A program made the position numbers and the translations under genes. A DNA stretch of 7,136 bases from NCBI GenBank assembly GCA_001995005.1, contig MDJN01000080.1:1-7136 (forward strand), given 5' to 3'. How positions within the stretch are numbered: the first letter of the stretch is position 1; each line of letters begins with the position of its first letter. The notes beneath the pieces are model-generated. The model was not told the origin of the DNA. It made no database searches and saw nothing but the letters and a program-made list of their open reading frames with translations. This stretch comes from Candidatus Parepulonipiscium sp. PG-Nun2H_MBin03 (GTDB lineage: Bacteria; Bacillota; Clostridia; Lachnospirales; Cellulosilyticaceae). Of the stretch, positions 1-6,325 are shown in pieces.

Positions 1-237
1 GTGCAAGACTTCTATCCAACCCCATCAACGCTTGCAACTTGTATGTATTATACTGAGCTTGACCCTTATACGCTAAAAAAAGTATATGTGGCAAAAAAAG
101 CCACAGAAAAAGCTATGCAACGGGCACTTTTGCAGTACAATAATAAAAAAAATAAAGATTTAGTCTCTAAGGCTTTACTTAAAGTAGGTAGACATGATTT
201 AATAGGTAATGATAAAAAATGTTTAATACGAGGATAA
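1..237 (+). CDS. YgiQ family radical SAM protein, C-terminal fragment (5' end outside window)
   Basis: The reading frame is open from base 1, and the first codon (GTG) is an internal valine, not a start. The visible 78 residues match the conserved end of YgiQ-type radical SAM proteins (the DUF3362 C-terminal region). The recognisable pieces are QDFYPTPSTLATCMYYTELD (residues 2-21), a KVYVAKK segment, the helix EKAMQRALLQY (about 37-47), and the ending KALLKVGRHDLIG...KCLIRG. The radical SAM core with its CxxxCxxC iron-sulfur motif would lie upstream and cannot be seen. These proteins are usually 600-700 aa long, so only the last tenth or so is here. The family is a presumed SAM-dependent radical enzyme whose substrate I do not know of as established. 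The stop (TAA, 235-237) lies 3 bp before the next gene, so the two are probably cotranscribed. Confidence 0.88.
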   Translation: MQDFYPTPSTLATCMYYTELDPYTLKKVYVAKKATEKAMQRALLQYNNKKNKDLVSKALLKVGRHDLIGNDKKCLIRG

Positions 238-240
238 AAT

Positions 241-492
241 ATGAAACAAAGAAGTGTATTAGGGTTGGTTATATGCATGTTATCAGGGCTTACAATAGGA
301 AATTTTTTGGGTACTATTTTTGCAGGAATACCAGTTTTAGAAGTTTTAAATTATAGTCAGACTTTTGGTTTAACCACACCGGTAGAAGTGGATTTTGGGT
401 TTCTAATAATAACATTAAAAATCCAGTTTAATATAACGCTAGTAGGGATTTTAGGGCTTGTGATAGGAGTTATGGCGTATAGAAAAATTTAA
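241..492 (+). CDS. DUF4321 family small membrane protein
   Basis: This encodes an 83-residue protein with two predicted membrane helices, at about residues 6-29 (rich in Leu, Gly and Ile, with GLTIGNFLGTIF) and about 64-80 (TLVGILGLVIGVMAY). They are joined by a stretch that includes LNYSQTFGL and ends in IQFNITLVG. This hydrophobic pattern, the length, the basic ends (MKQR at the start, RKI at the end) and the position just upstream of mreB fit the DUF4321 family of Firmicutes, which has no established function. The ATG at 241 is preceded by a GAGG-type ribosome-binding site (230-233), which lies in the last codons of the upstream gene, so translation may be coupled. The family call comes from remembered pattern and context rather than a profile search. 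No catalytic residues are apparent. Confidence 0.75.
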   Translation: MKQRSVLGLVICMLSGLTIGNFLGTIFAGIPVLEVLNYSQTFGLTTPVEVDFGFLIITLKIQFNITLVGILGLVIGVMAYRKI

Positions 493-677
493 GTATTAAA
501 AAAGTATAAAAAAAATGTAAAATGGCAATTATCTAATAAAGATATGATGCTAAGTTAGGTATCAAAAATTGGATAACAGAATAAGTGATTATGGCGCTAA
601 TATTGTGTGAAAAATACAAGAATAAATGAACTAAAATAAAAATATTAATGAAATTTAAAAAATAACTATAGTTTATG

Positions 678-706
678 TTGAAAAAGATTAGAAAAGAATG
701 TATTAT
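678..706 (+). promoter_or_regulatory. Predicted housekeeping sigma promoter for mreB operon
   Basis: The -35 element TTGAAA (678-683) and -10 element TATTAT (701-706) are separated by exactly 17 bp. They match the TTGACA and TATAAT consensus at 5 of 6 positions each. Immediately upstream, at about 650-667, lie A and T tracts that resemble an UP element. Transcription would start near 713, giving a leader of about 55 nt before the mreB ATG. The region is AT-rich, so chance matches are common, but the spacing, the match quality and the placement before the first gene of the mre cluster all support the call. Confidence 0.65.
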
Positions 707-757
707 GATATATAGGCATTATTAATATAGCGAGTAATAAGTTGAAATATATAATAT

Positions 758-762
758 GGAGG
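758..762 (+). promoter_or_regulatory. mreB ribosome-binding site (decides the start)
   Basis: GGAGG at 758-762 sits 5 nt before the ATG at 768. It overlaps an in-frame upstream ATG (756-758), which therefore has no ribosome-binding site of its own at a usable distance. This selects 768 as the true mreB start and discards four extra N-terminal residues (MEVS). Confidence 0.8.
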
Positions 763-767
763 TAAGT

Positions 768-1778
768 ATGTTTGGTAAGGATATGGGTATAGATTTAGGT
801 ACTGCAAATACATTAGTTTTTGTAAAAGGAAGGGGGATTGTAGTAAATGAACCTTCAGTTGTTGCTATAAAAGAAAGAAGTAACCAAATATTAGCAGTAG
901 GAGATGAGGCAAAGCAGATGATAGGCCGTACTCCGGGTAATATAGTTGCAATAAGACCTTTGCGAGATGGAGTTATTGCAGATTTTGGAACTACTGAAGC
1001 TATGATTAGATACTTTATTGGAAAAGCATATAAACAATCCCTATTTACAGCAAAGCCACGTGTAATAGTATGTGTACCTTCCGGTGTAACTACAGTGGAA
1101 AGGCGTGCTGTTGAAGAAGCTACTATAAAAGCTGGTGCAAAGCAAGCTCTTATAATGGAAGAGCCTATGGCAGCGGCGATAGGCTCAGATATGAGAGTGG
1201 AAGAGCCAACAGGCAATATGGTAGTAGATATTGGAGGCGGAACAACAGATGTTGCAGTAATATCTCTAGGTGGTATAGTTGCAAGTAAGTCACTCAGAAT
1301 TGCAGGAGATGAATTTGACGAATATATAGTATCCTATATAAAGAAAGAATACAATTTGATGATAGGAGAAAGAACAGCTGAGCAAATTAAAGTTACAATA
1401 GGTGCAGCATACGAAGTGAATGGGGATAAGCCTATGGAAATTAGGGGACGTGACTTGGTTACAGGATTGCCTAAAATACTAACTATAGTATCTTCTGAAA
1501 TAACAGGTGCCATAAAAGAGCCTGTAAATTCTATAATTGAAGCTATAAAATCAACTCTTGAGAAGACACCACCTGAGCTGGCTGCGGACATTATGGAAAG
1601 TGGAATTATGCTAACAGGAGGAGGGGCTCTGCTTAAAGGGCTTGATGAATTGATTAGTTTAGAAACAGGTATGCCTGTAAGAATAGCTGATGAACCTCTT
1701 GATTGCGTGGCACGAGGCACGGGGCTAGCACTAGAGAATATTGAAAAATGGGCAGGGTTATTTGCTGATGAAAAATAG
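768..1778 (+). CDS. mreB: Rod shape-determining actin homologue MreB
   Basis: The 336-residue protein is of normal MreB length. MreB is a bacterial actin that binds ATP and polymerises into membrane-associated filaments under the cytoplasmic membrane, guiding the elongation machinery for lateral-wall synthesis. All actin-fold nucleotide motifs are visible: phosphate 1, GIDLGTANTLVFVKGRG (residues 7-23), followed by VVNEPSVVAI; the EEPMAAAIG connecting segment (131-139); phosphate 2, VVDIGGGTTDVAVISLGG (152-169); and the adenosine motif GIMLTGGGALLKGLDEL (279-295). The MreB hallmarks IRGRDLVTGLPK (225-236) and STLEKTPPELAADIM (262-276) are also present and separate it from FtsA, ParM or DnaK. 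The start at 768 is chosen on the GGAGG site and on the usual MFG...GIDLGTANT N-terminus. It is the first gene after a predicted promoter, and mreC follows after 15 bp. I cannot rule out that the organism has additional mreB-like paralogues (Mbl, MreBH). Confidence 0.97.
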   Translation: MFGKDMGIDLGTANTLVFVKGRGIVVNEPSVVAIKERSNQILAVGDEAKQMIGRTPGNIVAIRPLRDGVIADFGTTEAMIRYFIGKAYKQSLFTAKPRVIVCVPSGVTTVERRAVEEATIKAGAKQALIMEEPMAAAIGSDMRVEEPTGNMVVDIGGGTTDVAVISLGGIVASKSLRIAGDEFDEYIVSYIKKEYNLMIGERTAEQIKVTIGAAYEVNGDKPMEIRGRDLVTGLPKILTIVSSEITGAIKEPVNSIIEAIKSTLEKTPPELAADIMESGIMLTGGGALLKGLDELISLETGMPVRIADEPLDCVARGTGLALENIEKWAGLFADEK

Positions 1779-1793
1779 ACAATAGGAGGACTT

Positions 1794-2627
1794 ATGAAAC
1801 TACCACAAAAAGTAACACGAAAAAGAATGCGTATAATACTTACAACTGTTATTGTGGTAGCAATACTTACTAGTGTTGGAAATAGGTATAATATAACCTT
1901 ATTAAATACGATATCTGATGTTTTAACTTATCCTATATCTAAGATAGTTATGTTTACGAAATACAATATTAGCGACTTTTTTACAAACTTTACCGATGTT
2001 GAGGAAATTAGGCATCAAAATGAATTAATACTAGAAGAAAATGCAAGATTAACTTATGAAAATTCTATATTATATCAGCTAGAAGAAGAGAATATACATC
2101 TAAAAGAATTATTAGAACTAAAAAATAGATATGAAGAATACCCATCAGAAGCTGCAAATATTATAGGCAAAGACCCTGGGAATTGGTATAAAATATTTAC
2201 AATAGATAAGGGGTTGATATCTGGGGTTAATAAAAATGACATTATATTAGCAAATGGAGCGTTGGTAGGTTATATAAACGACATTAGCCCATTAACAGCG
2301 ACAGTCTTGCCGATTATAGATGACAGAAGTTATGTGAGTATACAGATAGTTAGAAGCGGTGATAATGGTATAATGACTGGTGAATTAGAACTAACTAATA
2401 AAGGGCTAGTTAGTGTAGAAGTTGATATAACATCTGATATAGTCCCTGGAGACCAGATAATAACTTCATATTTGAGTGATATATTTCCGCCAGGAATACC
2501 TGTAGGAGAAGTGATAGAGATTATGCCAGATAATGACGGATTGTCAAAAAAAGCACTCGTATCTCCTATCGTAAACTTTGATACGCTAAAAAGTGTTCTT
2601 ATTATTAAAAAGGGAGAAGAAGAGTGA
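1794..2627 (+). CDS. mreC: Rod shape-determining protein MreC
   Basis: The protein has 277 residues, typical for the family. A short basic cytoplasmic N-terminus (KLPQKVTRKRMR) is followed by one membrane helix (about residues 13-28). An acidic, leucine-rich coiled coil runs over about 66-112 and a beta-rich extracytoplasmic domain over about 118-273. Conserved MreC pieces in that domain are ANIIGKDPGNWYKIFTIDKG (121-140), the GVNKNDIILANGALVGYI segment (144-161), VLPIIDDRSYVSIQI, and TSYLSDIFPPGIPVGEV (224-240). MreC is the bitopic scaffold of the elongasome; in studied bacteria its extracytoplasmic domain contacts and activates PBP2, whose gene lies just downstream here. AGGAGG at 1784-1789 supports the ATG start. 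The last bases overlap the mreD start, which suggests coupled translation. Confidence 0.95.
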   Translation: MKLPQKVTRKRMRIILTTVIVVAILTSVGNRYNITLLNTISDVLTYPISKIVMFTKYNISDFFTNFTDVEEIRHQNELILEENARLTYENSILYQLEEENIHLKELLELKNRYEEYPSEAANIIGKDPGNWYKIFTIDKGLISGVNKNDIILANGALVGYINDISPLTATVLPIIDDRSYVSIQIVRSGDNGIMTGELELTNKGLVSVEVDITSDIVPGDQIITSYLSDIFPPGIPVGEVIEIMPDNDGLSKKALVSPIVNFDTLKSVLIIKKGEEE

Positions 2628-3133
2628 GATACGTAGTTATAGCATTTATATTAATTTTATCCTTTGTGCTCCAAAGTACCTTGTTTGAATATATTAGAAT
2701 ATTTAATGTGGCACCTAATTTGTTAGTTATGATAGTCGTTTCTTTTGCACTTTTACGAGGTGCAAAAGAAGGAGTCGTTATAGGATTTGCCGGAGGATTG
2801 TTATATGATACGACTTATAGTGTAATAGTAGGTTCGTCTGCAATAAGTTATATGATTTTGGGATATGTTTGCGGTAAACTGCATCCATACTGCTTTAGGG
2901 AAAATAATATTTTACCTTTTATGTGTACCTTATTTGGGAGTTTATTTATTAGTGCGATGAATTTGATAGGATTTATACTAAGGGCTGATTTAGAATTTGT
3001 ATACTTTTTACCTAGAGTAGTTATACCAGAATTATTATATACAATAACATTGACATTAGTTGTGTATCACATGAGTTATACAATTAATGAAAAAATAGAG
3101 ATGAGAGAAAAGAAGACTAGAAATTTGTTTTAA
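2624..3133 (+). CDS. mreD: Rod shape-determining protein MreD
   Basis: This is a 169-residue, strongly hydrophobic protein with five to six likely membrane helices, at about residues 3-20, 31-47, 50-65, 68-86, 95-118 and 128-155. MreD is a multi-spanning partner of MreC and of the elongation complex. The family signature is visible near the N-terminus: VAPNLLVMIVVSFALLRG (29-46) followed by GFAGGLLYD (54-62). The C-terminal tail is charged (EKIEMREKKTR) and would be cytoplasmic. The start is GTG at 2624, overlapping the mreC TGA stop as GTGA, with AGGGAG at 2611-2616 as ribosome-binding site. The 4-bp overlap implies translational coupling to mreC. Like most MreD proteins it is recognised by short motifs, topology and position rather than high sequence conservation. 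Confidence 0.92.
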   Translation: MRYVVIAFILILSFVLQSTLFEYIRIFNVAPNLLVMIVVSFALLRGAKEGVVIGFAGGLLYDTTYSVIVGSSAISYMILGYVCGKLHPYCFRENNILPFMCTLFGSLFISAMNLIGFILRADLEFVYFLPRVVIPELLYTITLTLVVYHMSYTINEKIEMREKKTRNLF

Positions 3134-3152
3134 AAGTTTAAGGAGGAGTACA

Positions 3153-6100
3153 TTGAAAAATTGGTATGCGAAGTTAAAGTATATACTACAAAGTCGTATA
3201 TTTATATTATTTTCAGCAATTACGGTAGCCTTTGCCATAGTACTTCTTAGATTTTATCAACTGCAAATTATAGAGTATAGTAGTTATATAAATAAAGTAC
3301 AACAAGGAGTCGAAAGGACTGTTCAGATTAGTGCTACTAGGGGATTGATTTATGATAGATATGGGCGAGTATTGGCAAGTAATGAACCAACTTATGTTAT
3401 AACAGTAGATTTGCAAGTTAAGCAAACAACTGAAGAATTAAATAATACTTTACTTAGAGTATTAGAAGTATTGGAAAAAAATGGAGACACATTTATAGAT
3501 GAAATACCAATTACAAATAACGAGCCTTTTCAATACACCACAGGGTCGTTAAGCCAATTTTTATATAAAATCCCTTATAATAATGAAGAACATAGACAAG
3601 AGTTATTAAAATTATCAGCAGAGGATCTAATAACATACTTAAGAAAAGAATTTTCTATCTCTGATGATATATCCGCCAAAGATGCAAGAGATATTATTGC
3701 GATAAGGACGACAATGTATTCTTACACATATCAAAGATATAAATCACCTACTATAGCAATTAACATATCTGAAGAGAGTGCGGTATATTTTACAGAAAAT
3801 TATGCGAACTTTCCTGGTATAAATGTAGAATTTGATTCAATAAGGGTGTATCCATATGGCGAGATTATGGGTAATATAATAGGTTATACTAGAACTATGA
3901 CAGATACATTATATAAAGAATTAAAAGATAAAGGATATGATGAGAATGACGTAGTAGGCCATGAGGGTATTGAAAAGTCTATGGAAGAAATATTAAAGGG
4001 GCAAGATGGCGAAGAATTAATAGAAGTGGATACGCTAGGACGAAAGATAAATACTATATCTGAAATTAGTGCTATAAAAGGTAATGATATTTTTTTGACC
4101 ATAGATATAGATTTGCAACAAGATGTATTTACTAGCATAGAAACTAGATTAAGTGAGGCTCTGATAGTAAGGTTAAATAACTCGAAAAGTGGCATACAAC
4201 CTGTAACAGTAAGAGAGATACTGATTTCTATGATAGAATGCAGTCAGTTATTGGTTAGCAAGATGGAAGATGCCCCGAGTGATAGTATAAGCAAAGAAAT
4301 ATACACAAGCTTGACTAATGAATATAATCAATTAGATGTTATAATTAAAGAAGATTTGACGCTGCAAAACTTATTATTGCAATGGGTAACAAATGAAAAT
4401 AGTCATTTATCAGATAATCAAATAATACTTGCAATGCATGAGCAAGGAACGTTGCATTTAGATGATAAGACAATTGAGAGCATAAAGACTGGAAATTATA
4501 TAGATTCAAAGAACATAATAGTATCTCAATTACAACAAGGTCACCTGAAACCATCTCAGATGGCAATAGACCCATTTAGTGCGGCTGTAACCGTAGTTGA
4601 TGTTAATACAGGAGAAGTTCTTGCGATGGTTGGGTATCCATCTGTGGATAGTAATATGTTAGCCAATAATTTTAATAGCTATTACAGTACACTATTTGAT
4701 GATAGAAGTATGTTGTGGAACAGATCGATTATGACTATAAAGGCTCCGGGTTCTATATTTAAGATGGTAACAGCAACGGCAGGACTTGTAGAAGAGGTTA
4801 TAAATCCTACGACACATATAACTTGTACAGGCCTATACCCGCATGCAGGAGAGCCAGAACCAGCTTGTTGGATATATCCAATGACAGGTGGAGGACACGG
4901 TAGCATAGACTTGCAAAAGGCATTAGAAGTATCTTGCAACTACTATTTTTATGAAGTGGCTCATAGATTGGAGTTAAAATATCCAGAATCATATGGAGGT
5001 ATAGATGCACTAACAGAATATGCACTTATGTATGGCTTAGGTGAATCGACAGGAGTAGAATTGCCTGAAAAATTTCCTAATATATCAACTCCAGATAGCG
5101 TAGTGAAACAAAGCGTAAATTCAATATTATCTAGTATTAAAAATATGAGCGAAGAAAGTCTTGAAAATAGAGTAAAAGACGTGTCGAGCATGTTTAATAA
5201 AGATTTATTTTCAGATAACTTTTACAATACAGATGATATACAGATGCAAGTTTTGTACCAAATAAGACATGATACTAATAGAAATTTAGAACCGATAATA
5301 AAAAAATCTATAGAAGAAGATATAGATAATATTGTAAGAATGGCATTTAATAGTATGCAAGGTTATTTGCAATTAAATATTGACAACGTTGTTGATGATA
5401 TTATAGAAAAGACTATGAACGATAAGTCAAGCAGAACTCTTGAAAGCAAGGCACGAGATGTGCTAAAAGAGCATTTGCACATAATGATCGGTGAATCTAC
5501 AGTAAATATTATAGAAGATGCTACACGAGATATTGATATTAATGCAGTATTAGAAATTTATGAAAAATCATATCTGGCCTTATACGACAAAGAACTAAAA
5601 GAAAATACTAATCCGCAACTTAAAGAGTTTTTATACAACGAGTTGCAAGACATAAGCAGTAATGAAAAAAAATATGAAGCTATAGTACAAGAACAGATAA
5701 AGGTAGGATTAATTGATGTAATAGCGTATTATTTATTGCAAAATGTAATTATGGAGTGGAACGAAGGTATTACTGTAAGAACAGCTATCGGGCAGGGGTA
5801 CAATGCCTTTTCGCCTATTCAAATGGCAAGATATGTGGCTGCAGTTGCAAACGGAGAAACGGTATATGACTTGAAAATAGTTGGAGGAATATATGATAAT
5901 AAGCAAGATTTAGGATATATCCCAACTAATGATAAAGTAAATAGTGAGCTGGATATAGACCCTAGTTATATAGAAGAGATACACCAGGGAATGCTAAGAG
6001 TAACACAAGGTAGTGCAGGTACTTCAAGGAACTTATTTAGTGATTTTCCAATTGACATAGCAGGTAAGACAGGAACAGCACAAGAAGCGTCGCATACGCA

Positions 6101-6281
6101 TAGTTGGTTTGCAGGATTTGCACCAGCGGATAACCCACAGATAGTAGTAGTCACAACTGTGTATAATGAAGATAACTTAGGAAGTTTTGGTAGTCAAATA
6201 GCCAAAGATGTTTTTGCATCTTACTTTAATATAAATACTACGTCTACACCTGATACAATAGGTGTTGAGTTTTTACAATAA
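3153..6281 (+). CDS. mrdA: Large class B penicillin-binding protein 2 (peptidoglycan D,D-transpeptidase)
   Basis: This is the elongation transpeptidase that cross-links peptidoglycan on the outer face of the membrane, working with MreC/MreD and a RodA-type glycosyltransferase. It starts at TTG 3153, backed by AGGAGG (3141-3146) with 6 nt spacing; no other in-frame start lies before the single membrane anchor (about residues 14-37). The N-terminal dimerisation domain shows TRGLIYDRYGRVLASN (62-77), YPYGEIMGNIIGYT (233-246) and VGHEGIEKSMEEILKGQDG (268-286). The transpeptidase domain has VVDVNTGEVLAMVGYP (481-496), the nucleophile motif APGSIFK (Ser534, Lys537), SCN (594-596) and KTGT (972-975), so all three catalytic motifs are intact. 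At 1042 aa it is far longer than the usual 600-700. The excess lies in an insertion at about 334-474 and a helical one at about 651-868, described separately. Cys558, Cys572 and His582 precede the SxN motif. A sporulation-specific SpoVD-type protein is less likely, because no PASTA-like tail is seen and the gene sits in the mre cluster. Confidence 0.95.
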   Translation: MKNWYAKLKYILQSRIFILFSAITVAFAIVLLRFYQLQIIEYSSYINKVQQGVERTVQISATRGLIYDRYGRVLASNEPTYVITVDLQVKQTTEELNNTLLRVLEVLEKNGDTFIDEIPITNNEPFQYTTGSLSQFLYKIPYNNEEHRQELLKLSAEDLITYLRKEFSISDDISAKDARDIIAIRTTMYSYTYQRYKSPTIAINISEESAVYFTENYANFPGINVEFDSIRVYPYGEIMGNIIGYTRTMTDTLYKELKDKGYDENDVVGHEGIEKSMEEILKGQDGEELIEVDTLGRKINTISEISAIKGNDIFLTIDIDLQQDVFTSIETRLSEALIVRLNNSKSGIQPVTVREILISMIECSQLLVSKMEDAPSDSISKEIYTSLTNEYNQLDVIIKEDLTLQNLLLQWVTNENSHLSDNQIILAMHEQGTLHLDDKTIESIKTGNYIDSKNIIVSQLQQGHLKPSQMAIDPFSAAVTVVDVNTGEVLAMVGYPSVDSNMLANNFNSYYSTLFDDRSMLWNRSIMTIKAPGSIFKMVTATAGLVEEVINPTTHITCTGLYPHAGEPEPACWIYPMTGGGHGSIDLQKALEVSCNYYFYEVAHRLELKYPESYGGIDALTEYALMYGLGESTGVELPEKFPNISTPDSVVKQSVNSILSSIKNMSEESLENRVKDVSSMFNKDLFSDNFYNTDDIQMQVLYQIRHDTNRNLEPIIKKSIEEDIDNIVRMAFNSMQGYLQLNIDNVVDDIIEKTMNDKSSRTLESKARDVLKEHLHIMIGESTVNIIEDATRDIDINAVLEIYEKSYLALYDKELKENTNPQLKEFLYNELQDISSNEKKYEAIVQEQIKVGLIDVIAYYLLQNVIMEWNEGITVRTAIGQGYNAFSPIQMARYVAAVANGETVYDLKIVGGIYDNKQDLGYIPTNDKVNSELDIDPSYIEEIHQGMLRVTQGSAGTSRNLFSDFPIDIAGKTGTAQEASHTHSWFAGFAPADNPQIVVVTTVYNEDNLGSFGSQIAKDVFASYFNINTTSTPDTIGVEFLQ

Positions 6282-6293
6282 TAAAGTTATAAT
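6265..6293 (+). promoter_or_regulatory. Predicted housekeeping sigma promoter for minC-minD
   Basis: A perfect TATAAT (6288-6293) lies exactly 17 bp downstream of TTGAGT (6265-6270, 4 of 6 matches to TTGACA). The -35 falls inside the last codons of pbp2 and the -10 just after its double stop (TAA TAA, 6279-6284). Transcription would begin near 6300, leaving about 26 nt before the minC ATG, enough to include the ribosome-binding site. This suggests that minCD can be expressed separately from mreBCD-pbp2. It is a consensus match only. Confidence 0.6.
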
Positions 6294-6325
6294 AAGTATA
6301 GGTGAAATTAATAAAGGAGACTAAA

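Larger units (their letters stand above)
493..767 (+). other. AT-rich intergenic region upstream of mreB
   Basis: These 275 bp between the DUF4321 gene and mreB hold no convincing gene. In many Clostridia radC sits in this position before mreB; it is absent here. The right third carries the mreB promoter and ribosome-binding site, listed separately. I see no GC-rich hairpin followed by a T run, so there is no evident terminator for the upstream pair and readthrough into mreB is possible. The only inverted repeats I could find are short and AT-only (for example TATCT/AGATA near 530-543 and TTATTA/TAATAA at 719-724 and 735-740), too weak to call structures. Confidence 0.6.

Noticed and set aside
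1..3. GTG at the first base as the start of a small 78-aa gene
   Set aside because: The residue aligns with an internal valine of the YgiQ C-terminal region (VQDFYPTP), so this is a truncated larger gene, not a small one.
545..588. Possible radC remnant (a short in-frame LGIK-like stretch before a stop)
   Set aside because: Only about four residues resemble the RadC C-terminus, with no flanking match in any frame. This is well within chance for AT-rich DNA.
719..740. TTATTA...TAATAA inverted repeat between the mreB promoter and its ribosome-binding site, as an operator or attenuator
   Set aside because: The stem is 6 bp of A-T pairs only, and such repeats are expected by chance at this base composition. 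There is no T run or conserved element.
722..1216. A 164-codon open frame on the minus strand across the start of mreB
   Set aside because: It lies almost entirely opposite conserved mreB codons, its translation resembles no family I know, and it has no separate support. It is a shadow of the AT-rich coding strand.
1334..1720. A 128-codon minus-strand open frame inside mreB
   Set aside because: Fully overlaps the conserved mreB coding sequence encoding the nucleotide-binding motifs. No independent evidence for a gene.
5103..5756. The PBP2 insertion as a mobile element, intein or frameshift artefact
   Set aside because: The frame is continuous, there are no terminal repeats or intein splice-junction residues that I can see, and base and codon use match the flanking gene.
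6302..6304. GTG as an alternative, longer start of minC (8 extra residues)
   Set aside because: The good ribosome-binding site AAGGAG (6314-6319) lies downstream of it and is spaced correctly for ATG 6326. The extra residues KLIKETK are translated ribosome-binding-site sequence.
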